This document shows positions 53,745 through 62,663 of a stretch of DNA of 64,000 nucleotides, one piece after another. The translations under genes and the position numbers were made by a program. The stretch spans positions 124,001 through 188,000 of the forward strand of contig NZ_NESI01000007.1 of NCBI RefSeq assembly GCF_002778325.1, in the 5' to 3' direction. This DNA comes from Limnohabitans sp. B9-3 (GTDB lineage Bacteria; Pseudomonadota; Gammaproteobacteria; Burkholderiales; Burkholderiaceae_C). How positions within the stretch are numbered: the stretch's first letter is position 1; the number at the start of each line of letters is the position of its first letter. The notes beneath the pieces are model-generated. The model saw nothing but the letters and a program-made list of their open reading frames with translations, was not told the origin of the DNA and searched no databases.

Positions 53745-54764
53745 TTGACCGACACATCTAAACCCAAAGCCTCGCTTGATCTGACACGTCGCCAAACGCT
53801 GCAAGGCCTTGCCGGTTCTTTGGCCAGCTTCGCAGCGCCTGCGTTCGTCAGCAGCGCGGCTCTGGCGCAAGACAAGTTCCCCAACAAACCCATCACCCTC
53901 ATCGTGCCTTGGACGCCTGCCGGCCCCAGCGACGCGGTGTTGCGTGCGTTTGCCGAGAGCGCTAGTCGCATCTTGGGCGTGTCGGTGATTTGCGAAAACA
54001 AACCCGGCGCAGGCGGTGCTTTGGGCGCAGCGGCCATGATGAGTGCGCGCCCCGATGGCTACACGCTGACGCAATTGCCTTTGGGCATTTACCGCCAGCC
54101 GCACATGCAAAAAACCACGTATGACCCGATCAAAGACATCACGCACATCGCGTGCTTGACGGGCTACACCTTCTGCATCGCCGCGTCGCTGGACGCACCG
54201 TTCAAGACGCTCAAAGAAATGGTGGCCTACGCCAAAGCCAACCCCGGCAAGCTGGAGTACGGTCACACCGGCACGGGCACCACGCCGCATTTGGCGATTG
54301 AAGACTTCAGCCAAAAAGCGGGCATCGAGCTCAACCCCATTGCCTACAAAGGCGCCTCTGAAATCGTGCAGTCCATCTTGGGCGGTCACATTCGCATGGC
54401 CAGCAGCACCACCGAGATCATTCCCTTGGTCAAAGACGGCAAGCTGCGCCTGTTGGCAACCTTGGGCAGCAAGCGCACCAAAGCGTTTCCCGATGTCGCC
54501 ACTGTCAAAGAAAACGGCTGGGACACCATTTCTGAATCGCCCTTTGGCATCGGCGGCCCCAAGGGCATGGACCCAGCCGTGGTGCGGGTGCTCAACGACA
54601 CGTTCAAGAAAACCTTGGACGACCCCAAAGTCATCGAAACCTTGGACAAGTTCTACCAGCCTGTGATTTACATGAACAGCGAGGACTACACCAAGTACGC
54701 CATCCGCACGTTCGAGGCCGAAAAGTCCACGGTTGAGCGTTTGGGGTTGGCGAAAAAGGCCTGA
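53745..54764 (+). CDS. Bug/TctC-type periplasmic solute receptor
   Basis: A ~339-residue tripartite-tricarboxylate-type binding protein. The start is taken as the TTG at 53745, because CTGGAG lies eight bases upstream; no ATG gives a sensible N-terminus. The signal is twin-arginine-like (LTRRQTLQGLAG) and ends AALAQ. Family features: PNKPITLIVPWTPAGPSDAV, ENKPGAGGALGAAAM, PDGYTL, and GHTGTGTTPHLAIEDF. These receptors bind small carboxylates and are greatly expanded in Burkholderiales; the substrate cannot be predicted. No TctA/TctB genes lie nearby, so it is an orphan receptor. Its position after gcdH may suit a dicarboxylate. Confidence 0.88.
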   Translation: MTDTSKPKASLDLTRRQTLQGLAGSLASFAAPAFVSSAALAQDKFPNKPITLIVPWTPAGPSDAVLRAFAESASRILGVSVICENKPGAGGALGAAAMMSARPDGYTLTQLPLGIYRQPHMQKTTYDPIKDITHIACLTGYTFCIAASLDAPFKTLKEMVAYAKANPGKLEYGHTGTGTTPHLAIEDFSQKAGIELNPIAYKGASEIVQSILGGHIRMASSTTEIIPLVKDGKLRLLATLGSKRTKAFPDVATVKENGWDTISESPFGIGGPKGMDPAVVRVLNDTFKKTLDDPKVIETLDKFYQPVIYMNSEDYTKYAIRTFEAEKSTVERLGLAKKA

Positions 54765-54776
54765 TCAGGCCTTTTT
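54753..54776. terminator. palindromic bidirectional terminator spanning both stop codons
   Basis: A perfect 24-base palindrome (AAAAAGGCCTGA / TCAGGCCTTTTT). The TGA of the Bug gene (54762-54764) and the TGA of the minus-strand permease gene (54765-54767 read in reverse) abut at its centre. Confidence 0.9.
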
Positions 54777-55661
54777 GTTCACCAACACGATGCCCGCCGC
54801 CACGGCCACCAAGGCGGCCAGCGTGAGGGCGGACACCGTTTCGCCCAACCACAGCGCGCCAAACACCATGGCAAACACAGGCGTCAAAAACACGAACGAG
54901 CCCAGGCGCGTGGCGGGGTAGTGGCGCAGCAGCCACATCCAGACCAAGTAGCTGGCAAACGCGCCCGCCACGGTTTGAATGGCCAGCGAGCCCCATGCAA
55001 AGGCGCTCAGGTTGAATTGCCACACCTCGCCCAATGACGACGATGCAAAAGGCAGTAAGACCGTGCTCATGGCCACTTGGTAGTACAGCAGCTTTTCAGG
55101 GCTGATGCTGGCCAGCCGCGTGGTGCGAATCACCACCGTGGTCAAGGCCCACAGCACGCCTGAGGCCAAAGCCAAAGCATCGCCCAAGCCAATGACACCC
55201 GTGGCGTTGTTGACCTGCAAGCCGTCTTGCAAGGCAAACGCCACGGCGGCGAATGCCAGCCCCAAGCCCGTCCATTGCACGGCCCGCAGACGCTCTGTCG
55301 GCACAAACAGGGGCAGCAGCAGCGACACCCAAAACGGTGAGGTGTACAAAAACAGCGTCAAGCGCGAGGCCGTGGTGTGTTGCAAGCCCACATAAATGCA
55401 CACAAACTCCCCGCAAAACAACACGCCTGCCAGCAGCCCGGCCAGCAGCGTGCCATCACGCTCAAACAGCGCTACGCCGCGGTAGCGGCACCACATCCAC
55501 AACAGCACCGTGGCGCCCATGAACCGAATGGCAGCTTGGAGCAAGGGCGCAACTTCGGGCAGCGTGGCTTTGACCAGCACTTGCTGAAAGCCCCAAAACA
55601 GGCAGCAGACCACCAGCAGCACAATGGCCAGGGCATCCAAATGGTCGCGACGTTGGGGCAT
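54765..55661 (-). CDS. EamA/DMT-family transporter
   Basis: A 298-residue membrane protein with about ten hydrophobic segments in two EamA halves. The ATG at 55661 is chosen because AAGGA precedes it. Features include LLVVCCLFWGFQQVLVKATL, RLTLFLYTSPFWVSLLLPLF and LGSFVFLTPVFAMVFGALWL. Proteins of this type export or import amino acids, nucleosides or other metabolites, and the substrate is not predictable. The stop codon abuts that of the convergent Bug gene. The start is divergent from the PhoD-like gene 73 bases away. Confidence 0.9.
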   Translation of the reverse strand: MPQRRDHLDALAIVLLVVCCLFWGFQQVLVKATLPEVAPLLQAAIRFMGATVLLWMWCRYRGVALFERDGTLLAGLLAGVLFCGEFVCIYVGLQHTTASRLTLFLYTSPFWVSLLLPLFVPTERLRAVQWTGLGLAFAAVAFALQDGLQVNNATGVIGLGDALALASGVLWALTTVVIRTTRLASISPEKLLYYQVAMSTVLLPFASSSLGEVWQFNLSAFAWGSLAIQTVAGAFASYLVWMWLLRHYPATRLGSFVFLTPVFAMVFGALWLGETVSALTLAALVAVAAGIVLVNKKA

Positions 55662-55734
55662 AGGGGTCCTTCGAGTGTTCAGCTTTGAACTTAACATGCC
55701 GCATGTGTTTCCTGGCTGACAAGATCTATTTTTC

Positions 55735-57303
55735 ATGAACCGACGCGACTTCAACCTTCACCTGCAACGCACCGCCATGGCGTTGGCCATGGCACCTTGG
55801 CTGACCCCCCTTGCAGCTCAGCCAAGCGACCCGACGCGTCGCTGGCGTGCCAACCCTTTCTCGTTGGGTGTGGCCAGCGGTCGACCCCGGCCCGACAGCG
55901 TGGTGCTCTGGACGCGATTGGTCATCGCTGACGACGATCGCGCCTCTAGTGCCCCTTATGCGTTGAGCGTGCAAGTGACGGTGTTTGCCGACGCAACCCT
56001 CAAACGTCGGGTACAAAAAATGGACGTGGTCACCGATGCCAGCCGAGGCCACAGCGTGCATGTGCATCTGCAAAACTTGCAGCCCGCCACCGACTATTGG
56101 TACCGATTCAGCCAAGGTGACGCCGTCAGCACTGTGGGCCACACCCGTACAGCACCTGCTGCTAACGCCGATGTGCAGCAACTGCGCATCGCTTTGGCGT
56201 CGTGCCAGCATTACGAGCATGGGCAATACATCGCGCACCAAGAAATTGCCCAGCAGTCGCTGGACTTCGTGCTGTTTGTGGGCGACTACATCTACGAAAG
56301 CACCAACCCCCAATTCATGGTGCGCCAACACAGCGGCGGCGAGCCCAAAACCTTGCCGCAATACCGCGAGCGTTACGCCCAATACAAACGCGACCCCCAC
56401 CTGCAAGCCGCGCACGCCGCCCACCCGTGGGTGTTGATGTGGGACGACCACGAAGTGGTCAACGACTACGCCAACGACCAAGACCGCAACTACACCGACC
56501 CGCAACAGTTTTTGTTGCGTCGCGCCGCTGCCTACCAAGCCTACTTTGAGCACCAGCCGGTGTTGATCGGCCCCGACCCGCAGAGCCCGCAGCAAGCCTC
56601 GATGCGTTTGCACGAGCAATTCAACTGGGGCAAGCTGGCCGATCTCTGGACTCTCGACTGTCGCCAATACCGCAGCCCCCAAGCCTGCCGCGACCCCATT
56701 CGCGGCGGTGGTCGCATGGTGACGCAGTGCGACGAGCTCGACGACCCCAAGCGCAGCATGCTCGGCGCCGAGCAAGAGCGTTGGTTGGATCAAGGCTTGG
56801 CCGCCTCTAAACGCACCTGGCGTTTGCTGGCGCAAGCCACCTTGATTGCGCCCACCAGCATTCCTGCACCTGTGGGCCGCGCCTCCTATAACGACGCGTG
56901 GGATGGTTATGGCCCTGCGCGCCAACGTCTGCTGCAAAGCGTGATGGATCACAAGTTGAACAACGTGGTCACCTTGGGCGGCGACGTGCACATGAACGTG
57001 GCGTCGAACCTGCGCTTGGTGCCCAACGATCCGCAGTCGCCCATCGTGGCCAGCGAGTTTGTGACCACCTCCATCACGTCGCGTGGCATGGGCGACAAGG
57101 TGTTGGGCGTTATCAAAGCCAACAACCCCGATTTGCTGCACGCCCGCGCCGATGAGCGGGGTTACAGCTTGCTCACCGTCACGCCAAGCAGCGTGCGCTG
57201 CGATTTCAGAAGCACTGCGTTTCCTGCAGGCAAAGAGGCGGGGCTAAAGACGCAGGCGAGCTATGTGGTGCGCAGTGGCAAGGCGGGGCCAACGCCGGTT
57301 TAA
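55735..57303 (+). CDS. phoD: PhoD-type alkaline phosphatase/phosphodiesterase
   Basis: A 522-residue exported enzyme with a Tat signal ([20 protein letters not shown]...AAQ). The PhoD N-terminal domain ([27 protein letters not shown]) is followed by the metallophosphatase core. Metal-site motifs are [29 protein letters not shown] and GGDVHMNV. It hydrolyses phosphomono- or diesters in the periplasm using Ca and Fe in characterised relatives. The stop overlaps that of purT by four bases. No Pho box was recognised upstream. Confidence 0.93.
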   Translation: MNRRDFNLHLQRTAMALAMAPWLTPLAAQPSDPTRRWRANPFSLGVASGRPRPDSVVLWTRLVIADDDRASSAPYALSVQVTVFADATLKRRVQKMDVVTDASRGHSVHVHLQNLQPATDYWYRFSQGDAVSTVGHTRTAPAANADVQQLRIALASCQHYEHGQYIAHQEIAQQSLDFVLFVGDYIYESTNPQFMVRQHSGGEPKTLPQYRERYAQYKRDPHLQAAHAAHPWVLMWDDHEVVNDYANDQDRNYTDPQQFLLRRAAAYQAYFEHQPVLIGPDPQSPQQASMRLHEQFNWGKLADLWTLDCRQYRSPQACRDPIRGGGRMVTQCDELDDPKRSMLGAEQERWLDQGLAASKRTWRLLAQATLIAPTSIPAPVGRASYNDAWDGYGPARQRLLQSVMDHKLNNVVTLGGDVHMNVASNLRLVPNDPQSPIVASEFVTTSITSRGMGDKVLGVIKANNPDLLHARADERGYSLLTVTPSSVRCDFRSTAFPAGKEAGLKTQASYVVRSGKAGPTPV

Positions 57304-58436
57304 ACCACCACCGAAATTTTGGCCGCTGCGGCCCGAGCGCGCGCCAAGGCGTTGCCGTTCTTAGCCAGTGCCACCGCCATGCGGCGGTAGGGGCGAGTGG
57401 TCGGTTTGCCGAAGATGCGCACGTCCACATCGGGCTCGCTCAAGGCCTCGGCCACGCCGGTGTACGTGGGGTTGACGCCGTCTTGTGTGGCCAGTACCAC
57501 GGCGCTGGCACCTTCGGTGCACACGATGTTGGCAATGGGCAAACCCAAAATGGCGCGGGCGTGCAAATCAAACTCGCTCAGGTTTTGGCTGATCATCGTG
57601 ACCATGCCGGTGTCGTGCGGACGTGGGCTGAGCTCGCTGAAGATCACTTCGTCTTTCGTCACGAAAAACTCCACACCAAACAAGCCTGCGCCGCCTAAGT
57701 CGGCCGTCACTTTTTCAGCCATGTCTTGCGCGGCTTTAAGGTAACTCGGCAGCATGGGTTGCGGTTGCCAGCTGTATTGGTAATCGCCGCGTTCTTGCAC
57801 ATGGCCGATGGGCTCGCAAAACAAGGTGGGGCCCTTGCGTTGGCGGATGGTGAGCAGGGTGATTTCAAACTCAAAGTTGATGAACTCTTCGACGATCACT
57901 TTCTTGCGGTCACCGCGCATGCCCGCGCACGCGTAGTCCCAACTGGCTTGAATGTCGGCGGCGGTTTTGGCCACGCTCTGACCTTTGCCCGACGAGCTCA
58001 TCACGGGTTTGATGACCACCGGGAAACCAATCGTTTGCGCCTGAGCCAACAGTTCGTCGGCCGACTCGGCGTAGTTGAACTTGGCGGTGCGCACGCCCAA
58101 ACCCACCGCCACATCGCGGATGCGGTCGCGGTTCATGGTGAGGTTGGCCGCCTTCGCGCTGGGGATGACCTCAAAGCCTTCTTGCTCCACCTCTAACAAC
58201 ACCTCGGTGCGAATGGCTTCAATTTCCGGCACGATCAAATCGGGTTGGTGTTGTGCAATGGCTGCACGCAAAGGCGCCTCATCCAACATGCTGAACACAC
58301 ACGATTCGTCGGCCACTTGCATGGCGGGTGCGCCCGCATAACTGTCGCAGGCGACGACGTAGCAGCCCAAGCGCTTGGCGCTGATGACGAATTCTTTGCC
58401 CAGTTCACCTGAGCCCAAAAGTAAGATTTTTTTCAT
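57300..58436 (-). CDS. purT: formate-dependent phosphoribosylglycinamide formyltransferase
   Basis: A 378-residue ATP-grasp enzyme. It starts [19 protein letters not shown] and has [86 protein letters not shown] and [15 protein letters not shown]. These match PurT. It makes formyl-GAR from GAR, formate and ATP in de novo purine synthesis. It is slightly shorter than the ~392 residues of the E. coli protein. Its stop codon overlaps the phoD stop within TTAA, in a tail-to-tail arrangement. Confidence 0.96.
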   Translation of the reverse strand: MKKILLLGSGELGKEFVISAKRLGCYVVACDSYAGAPAMQVADESCVFSMLDEAPLRAAIAQHQPDLIVPEIEAIRTEVLLEVEQEGFEVIPSAKAANLTMNRDRIRDVAVGLGVRTAKFNYAESADELLAQAQTIGFPVVIKPVMSSSGKGQSVAKTAADIQASWDYACAGMRGDRKKVIVEEFINFEFEITLLTIRQRKGPTLFCEPIGHVQERGDYQYSWQPQPMLPSYLKAAQDMAEKVTADLGGAGLFGVEFFVTKDEVIFSELSPRPHDTGMVTMISQNLSEFDLHARAILGLPIANIVCTEGASAVVLATQDGVNPTYTGVAEALSEPDVDVRIFGKPTTRPYRRMAVALAKNGNALARARAAAAKISVVV

Positions 58437-58553
58437 GCGTGACCCCGTGTGTGTCTAAATTTGGCGTGCTCGAATTGTCCCTGTTCGGGCACGGGTGGCG
58501 TATACAAACCTCGCACATCACGGCCTTATAGATTGATGACAAAAGGCACACGT

Positions 58554-58865
58554 ATGCATACAATCGCTGACATGAAGCCATTTCGCTGGAACGCAGACAA
58601 AAACGAAACGCTCTTAAAAGAGCGGCATGTCTCTTTTGAAGCGATGGTGGTGGCGATAGATGCGAACGGATTGTTGGACGTGCTGGCGCATCCAAATCCA
58701 AAGAAATATCCGAACCAACAAATACTGGTGATTGCGCGAGATGGTTATGTGTATCTGGTTCCGATGGTTGAAGAGCAAGACTATTTCTTTCTCAAAACCA
58801 TCATTCCCAGTCGCAAAGCAACGCGCGATTATTTAAACCCTGGAGTGCTTGATGAAAAAACTTGA
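58554..58865 (+). CDS. brnT: BrnT family toxin (second copy)
   Basis: About 103 residues. The ATG at 58554 is preferred because AAAGG lies seven bases upstream; the next ATG (58572) begins exactly at the usual MKPFRWN motif but lacks a ribosome site. Family features: FRWNADKNETLLKERHVSFE (FxWxxxKNxxxxxxRxxxF), YLVPMVEEQDYFFLKTIIPS and RKATRDY. The core differs from the copy at 43.4 kb, and the C-terminal arrangement (YLNPGVLDEKT) shows it is a different subgroup. It precedes and overlaps its antitoxin gene by 14 bases. Confidence 0.8.
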   Translation: MHTIADMKPFRWNADKNETLLKERHVSFEAMVVAIDANGLLDVLAHPNPKKYPNQQILVIARDGYVYLVPMVEEQDYFFLKTIIPSRKATRDYLNPGVLDEKT

Positions 58866-59124
58866 TGCTGACGAAGATGAAATTCTGAGTGCCTATGAAG
58901 CAGGCAAGTTGAAATCTGTTGCCAGTAAGTCGGAGCTTGCTAAGTTCAAGGCAGCAGCGCGAAGCACAGCGGTGAAGGACAAACGCGTCAACATTCGTTT
59001 GTCGTCGGTGGACTTGAGCGACATTCAAATTAAAGCGCTGGAAGAAGGCGTGCCATATCAGACGCTGATCGCCAGCGTGCTTCACAAATACGTCACAGGT
59101 CGCTTGTCAGACAAGCGAACCTGA
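58852..59124 (+). CDS. brnA: ribbon-helix-helix antitoxin, CopG/BrnA-like
   Basis: A 90-residue protein starting at the ATG at 58852, with TGGAG six bases upstream. The N-terminal half is acidic-basic and helical (KLDADEDEILSAYEAGKLKS). The C-terminal part is the DNA-binding unit (RVNIRLSSVDLSDIQIKALE then GVPYQTLIASVLHKYVTGRL), typical of CopG/BrnA antitoxins. It overlaps the toxin gene by 14 bases and is expected to repress the pair. The stop codon is six bases from the convergent livF stop. Confidence 0.85.
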   Translation: MKKLDADEDEILSAYEAGKLKSVASKSELAKFKAAARSTAVKDKRVNIRLSSVDLSDIQIKALEEGVPYQTLIASVLHKYVTGRLSDKRT

Positions 59125-59130
59125 TTCAGA

Positions 59131-59838
59131 TCACACCGGCGCGATCACACCGCGATCCAGCGCATAGCGGCGGTCGCTCACCCAGTTGGCGAAGTGGGTG
59201 TTTTGCTCGGACAGCAGCACGCTCACACCTTGGGCTTTGAGAGCCAAAATCATCTCGCCCATTTGCTCCACGATCACGGGTGCCACGCCCTCAGACGGTT
59301 CGTCGAGCAGCACCATGAGCGGGTTGCCCATGAGGGTGCGAGCCACGGTGAGCATTTGTTGCTCGCCACCGCTCATATGGCTGGCGGGGCGTTGTTGCAT
59401 GTCCGCGAGATTGGGGAAGAGGGCAAATACTTGGTCGAGTGACCACTGTGGCGCGGGGCTGCCATCGGCAAAGCGGCGGGCGGCTTGTTGGCCGATGGTG
59501 AGGTTTTCCAGCACCGTCAAGTCGGTGAAGATGCGGCGGTCTTCCGGCACATAGCCCAGTCCCAAGCGTGCGGCTTGGTAAGGCTCGGTATTGGAGATGT
59601 CTTGCCCCGCAAACACCACGCGGCCCGTGCGACGTGGCATGAGGCCCATGATGGCCTTGAGCGTGCTGGACTTGCCCGCGCCGTTGCGCCCGACGAGGGC
59701 CACCACTTCGCCACGCTGGACGTGCAGTTGCGCATCGAACACGACTTGCGCAGCGCCATACCAAGCGTTGAGGCCTTGCACATCGAGCAGTGGCAACGTC
59801 GAGGCAGTCGGCGCAAAGGGTGTCGATGCTTGTTTCAT
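59131..59838 (-). CDS. livF: branched-chain-amino-acid-type ABC transporter ATPase, LivF
   Basis: A 235-residue ATPase with Walker A (GRNGAGKSS), LSGGEQQ-like signature HMSGGEQQML, Walker B (LMVLLDEPSEG) and the LivF-type EGVAP motif. YVPEDRRIFTDLTVLENL is also typical of LivF. It hydrolyses ATP with LivG to power uptake. The start overlaps the livG stop by ATGA. It is the last gene of the livK-livHM-livG-livF operon and is convergent with the brnTA pair. Confidence 0.92.
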   Translation of the reverse strand: MKQASTPFAPTASTLPLLDVQGLNAWYGAAQVVFDAQLHVQRGEVVALVGRNGAGKSSTLKAIMGLMPRRTGRVVFAGQDISNTEPYQAARLGLGYVPEDRRIFTDLTVLENLTIGQQAARRFADGSPAPQWSLDQVFALFPNLADMQQRPASHMSGGEQQMLTVARTLMGNPLMVLLDEPSEGVAPVIVEQMGEMILALKAQGVSVLLSEQNTHFANWVSDRRYALDRGVIAPV

Positions 59839-60677
59839 GGCGCTGCGCCTGTTGTTGGGGCTGTGGCAGTTGTTGCATCAGCAGAAGCAATCGCCTGGGT
59901 CGTCTCTGAGGTCCGCGGTGCTGAGGCCTTGCCAAAGGTCTTGCCGCTGCCAAAGTACACGGCTTGCACCTGTGGGTCGGCTTGAATTTGTGTGGGTGTG
60001 CCTCCGGCAATCAGTGCCCCACGCGCCATCACCAGCACGCGGTCGGCATGCTCGAACACCACGTCCATGCTGTGTTCGGTGAAGAGCACGGCCACGCCGC
60101 GTTGGGTCACCAAGCGGCGGGTGAGGTCCATCAGCGCGTGCCGTTCGTCGGGCGCCATGCCTGCGGTGGGTTCGTCCATCAGCAACAGGCGCGGTTGGTT
60201 GGCCAGTGCCATCGCCAGCTCTAAGCGCTTTACGTCGCCGTAGGCGAGGGCGTTGCAAGGGCGTGATGCTTGGTCTTCTAAATGCACTTGGGCCAGCAAG
60301 GCCAGGGCCTCGTCGCGCCGATAGCGCGTGGCCCGTTGCCAAGGCGAAAGCGATTGGCCGTCCGCTGACAGCAGCGCCATTTGCACGTTCTCGGCCACGG
60401 TGAGCGAGCCAAACGTTTGTGCGATTTGAAAGGTGCGGCTCACGCCCATGCGCCACAAGTCATGCGGTTGGCGCCCCAGCAGCGACACGCCGTCCAAGGT
60501 GATGCCGCCGCTGTCGGGGGCGAGTTGGCCGTTGACCAAATTGAAGGTGGTAGATTTGCCTGCTCCGTTCGGGCCTATGAGCGCGAGCAGTTCGCCCGCT
60601 TGCAAATTGAACGACACATCGTTGACGGCTTGGTTGCCGCCAAAGGCTTTGTGCAGGTGACGAACTTCAAGCAACAT
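59835..60677 (-). CDS. livG: branched-chain-amino-acid-type ABC transporter ATPase, LivG
   Basis: A 280-residue ATPase beginning MLLEVRHLHKAFGG at 60677, with CTGGAGAC a few bases upstream. Walker A is GPNGAGKST, and Walker B (LLLMDEPTAGMAPDE) is of the LivG type. FQIAQTFGSLTVAENVQMAL fits. The C-terminal ~45 residues are a long Ala/Thr-rich tail not found in compact LivG proteins. The start overlaps the livHM 3' end by 11 bases and the stop overlaps the livF start. Confidence 0.92.
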   Translation of the reverse strand: MLLEVRHLHKAFGGNQAVNDVSFNLQAGELLALIGPNGAGKSTTFNLVNGQLAPDSGGITLDGVSLLGRQPHDLWRMGVSRTFQIAQTFGSLTVAENVQMALLSADGQSLSPWQRATRYRRDEALALLAQVHLEDQASRPCNALAYGDVKRLELAMALANQPRLLLMDEPTAGMAPDERHALMDLTRRLVTQRGVAVLFTEHSMDVVFEHADRVLVMARGALIAGGTPTQIQADPQVQAVYFGSGKTFGKASAPRTSETTQAIASADATTATAPTTGAAP

Positions 60678-62595
60678 ATCGTCTCCAGGCCTTTTGTACC
60701 GACCCCGCAATGCCTTGCGGAAACACCAGCACCATCAACAACATGCTGCCGCCCAACACGGCGCGCCAATAGTCGGTGCTGCGGGCCAAGCTGTCTTGCA
60801 GCGCCGTGAAGGTCACCGCGCCGACCAAGGGGCCGACCAGCGTGTGCACGCCGCCCAAGAGCACCATCACCAAGCCATCGACCGACTTGCTCACACCCAA
60901 CACATCGGGTGAGATGCTGCCTTTTGAGAACACAAACAACGCCCCCGCCAATCCCGCAAAACCAGCGGCCACCACAAAGCCTAGCCACTGCACACGCGCC
61001 ACGTTTAAACCCATCGCTTCGGCGCGGCCCACCGAGTCGCGGCTGGCGCGCAGCGCGTAGCCTAGCGGCGACATCAGCACGCGGCGCAAGGCATACACGC
61101 TGGCGCTCACCAGCGCGAGGGTGAGCCAGTAATAAGAAGATTTGTCTTGCCACCATGCACTGGGCCACACGCCGGTGAGGCCGTTGCTGCCGCCCGTGAA
61201 GTCGTCCCACTGAAAACAGATGGACCACACAATTTGCGCAAACGCCAAGGTGAGCATGGCCAAGTACACGCCCGACAAGCGCACCGCAAACCACGCGATG
61301 GGCGCAGCCACCAAGGCGCTGACCAACGGGGCCAACAGCAACGCAGCTTCGGTGGTAAAGCCGGCACGCAACACCAGCAGCGCCGCTGCATACGCGCCCA
61401 CGCCAAAGTAAGCCGCGTGGCCAAACGAGTGCATGCCCGCCGGCCCCATGATGAAGTGCAAGCTGGCGGCAAACAAGGCAGCCACCAGCAAGTCAATGCC
61501 CAGCACCAAGGTGTATGAGGCGTCACCAGTGACCAGCGGCAAGGCTAACAAGGCCGCACCGAGCACCAGCCACAGTCGCTGCGTGCGAGCGCCGCCCAAA
61601 GCAAACGGCGCCTCTTGTTCGGTGTTGGCACGAGGCGCGCTTTGTGGTTTACCCAACAAACCCCAAGGCCGCACCATCAACACCGCCGCCATCACCAAAA
61701 ATTCGGCGACCAGTGTGAGTTTTGAAAACGCAAACGACACACCCAACATGTCGACCGTGCCCACTGCAATGCACAGCGCTTTGATTTCTGCAATCAAAAG
61801 GGCCGCGACAAACGCCCCGGGGATGGACCCCATGCCGCCCACCACGACCACCACAAACGCGTCGCCAATGGTTGCCATGTCCAGCCCCAAGTGCGCGGGC
61901 TCGCGGGGCAGTTGCAGTGCACCGCCCAAGCCTGCCAACGCGCAGCCCAGTGCAAACACGGCGGTGAACAAGTGGCGCTGGTTCACCCCCAGTGCGCCCA
62001 ACATCTCGCGGTCTTGCGTGGCGGCGCGCACCAGCACACCAAATCGCGTGCGCTGCAAAGTCCACCACAGCATGGCCAACACCAGTGGGCCGATGGCGAT
62101 CAACAACAAATCGTAGGTGGGGAAGCGACGGCCCAAGATATCGACCGCGCCGCTCAGACCCGGTGCGCGTGGCCCCAGCAAGTCTTCCGCGCCCCACACC
62201 CACAGCGTGCCGTCTTGGATGACCAAGACCAAGGCAAACGTCGCGAGCAGCTGAAACAATTCGGGCGCTTGGTAAATGCGGCGCAGCAGCAGCACTTCGA
62301 CCAACGCACCCAATGCGCCGGTGACGAGCGCGGCGCACAGCAACAGTAAAAAGTAAGCGGCGGTTTGGCTGGCCGCATCGCCAAGCACAAGGCCCAACGC
62401 TGAAGAGACTGCTGGCGCGGCGTGCGACACCAGCGCATAAGCCACATAAACACCCAACATGAAGAACGAGCCGTGTGCAAAGTTGACGATGCGCGACACC
62501 CCAAAAATCAGCGACAGGCCTGCTGCCACTAAGAACAAAGACGACGCGCTGGCCAGCCCGTTGAGGGCCTGCACAAGAAAGCTAGCGATGTCCAT
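60667..62595 (-). CDS. fused LivH-LivM permease
   Basis: A 642-residue membrane protein. Residues ~1-290 are LivH-like (AAGLSLIFGVSRIVNFAHGS, DREMLGALGVNQRHLFTAVF, VVVVVGGMGSIPGAF) and ~330-620 are LivM-like (HFIMGPAGMHSFGHAAYFGV, SRDSVGRAEAMGLNVARVQW, VLLGGVHTLVGPLVGA). The two halves are normally separate genes, though fused forms occur in Burkholderiales. It forms the transmembrane channel. A hairpin lies between it and livK. The cargo may be branched-chain or other amino acids, amides or aromatic compounds. Confidence 0.92.
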   Translation of the reverse strand: MDIASFLVQALNGLASASSLFLVAAGLSLIFGVSRIVNFAHGSFFMLGVYVAYALVSHAAPAVSSALGLVLGDAASQTAAYFLLLLCAALVTGALGALVEVLLLRRIYQAPELFQLLATFALVLVIQDGTLWVWGAEDLLGPRAPGLSGAVDILGRRFPTYDLLLIAIGPLVLAMLWWTLQRTRFGVLVRAATQDREMLGALGVNQRHLFTAVFALGCALAGLGGALQLPREPAHLGLDMATIGDAFVVVVVGGMGSIPGAFVAALLIAEIKALCIAVGTVDMLGVSFAFSKLTLVAEFLVMAAVLMVRPWGLLGKPQSAPRANTEQEAPFALGGARTQRLWLVLGAALLALPLVTGDASYTLVLGIDLLVAALFAASLHFIMGPAGMHSFGHAAYFGVGAYAAALLVLRAGFTTEAALLLAPLVSALVAAPIAWFAVRLSGVYLAMLTLAFAQIVWSICFQWDDFTGGSNGLTGVWPSAWWQDKSSYYWLTLALVSASVYALRRVLMSPLGYALRASRDSVGRAEAMGLNVARVQWLGFVVAAGFAGLAGALFVFSKGSISPDVLGVSKSVDGLVMVLLGGVHTLVGPLVGAVTFTALQDSLARSTDYWRAVLGGSMLLMVLVFPQGIAGSVQKAWRRYVA

Positions 62596-62619
62596 GGGGT
62601 GTTTGAGGGCTCAAATTAA

Positions 62620-62642
62620 AACGCCCGCAAGAGGCGGGCGTT
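62620..62642 (-). terminator. intergenic hairpin between livK and livHM
   Basis: Read on the minus strand, AACGCCCGC and GCGGGCGTT form a 9-bp stem with a 5-base loop, then TTAATTTGA. It probably partially terminates transcription or protects the livK mRNA, as often seen where the binding protein must be made in excess. Confidence 0.7.
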
Positions 62643-62663
62643 GTGTTGGGGTTGGAACGGCGC

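Noticed and set aside
55726-57141. Minus-strand frame of 471 codons opposite the PhoD-like gene
   Set aside because: The plus-strand frame has a Tat signal and complete metal-site motifs, so this is a shadow.
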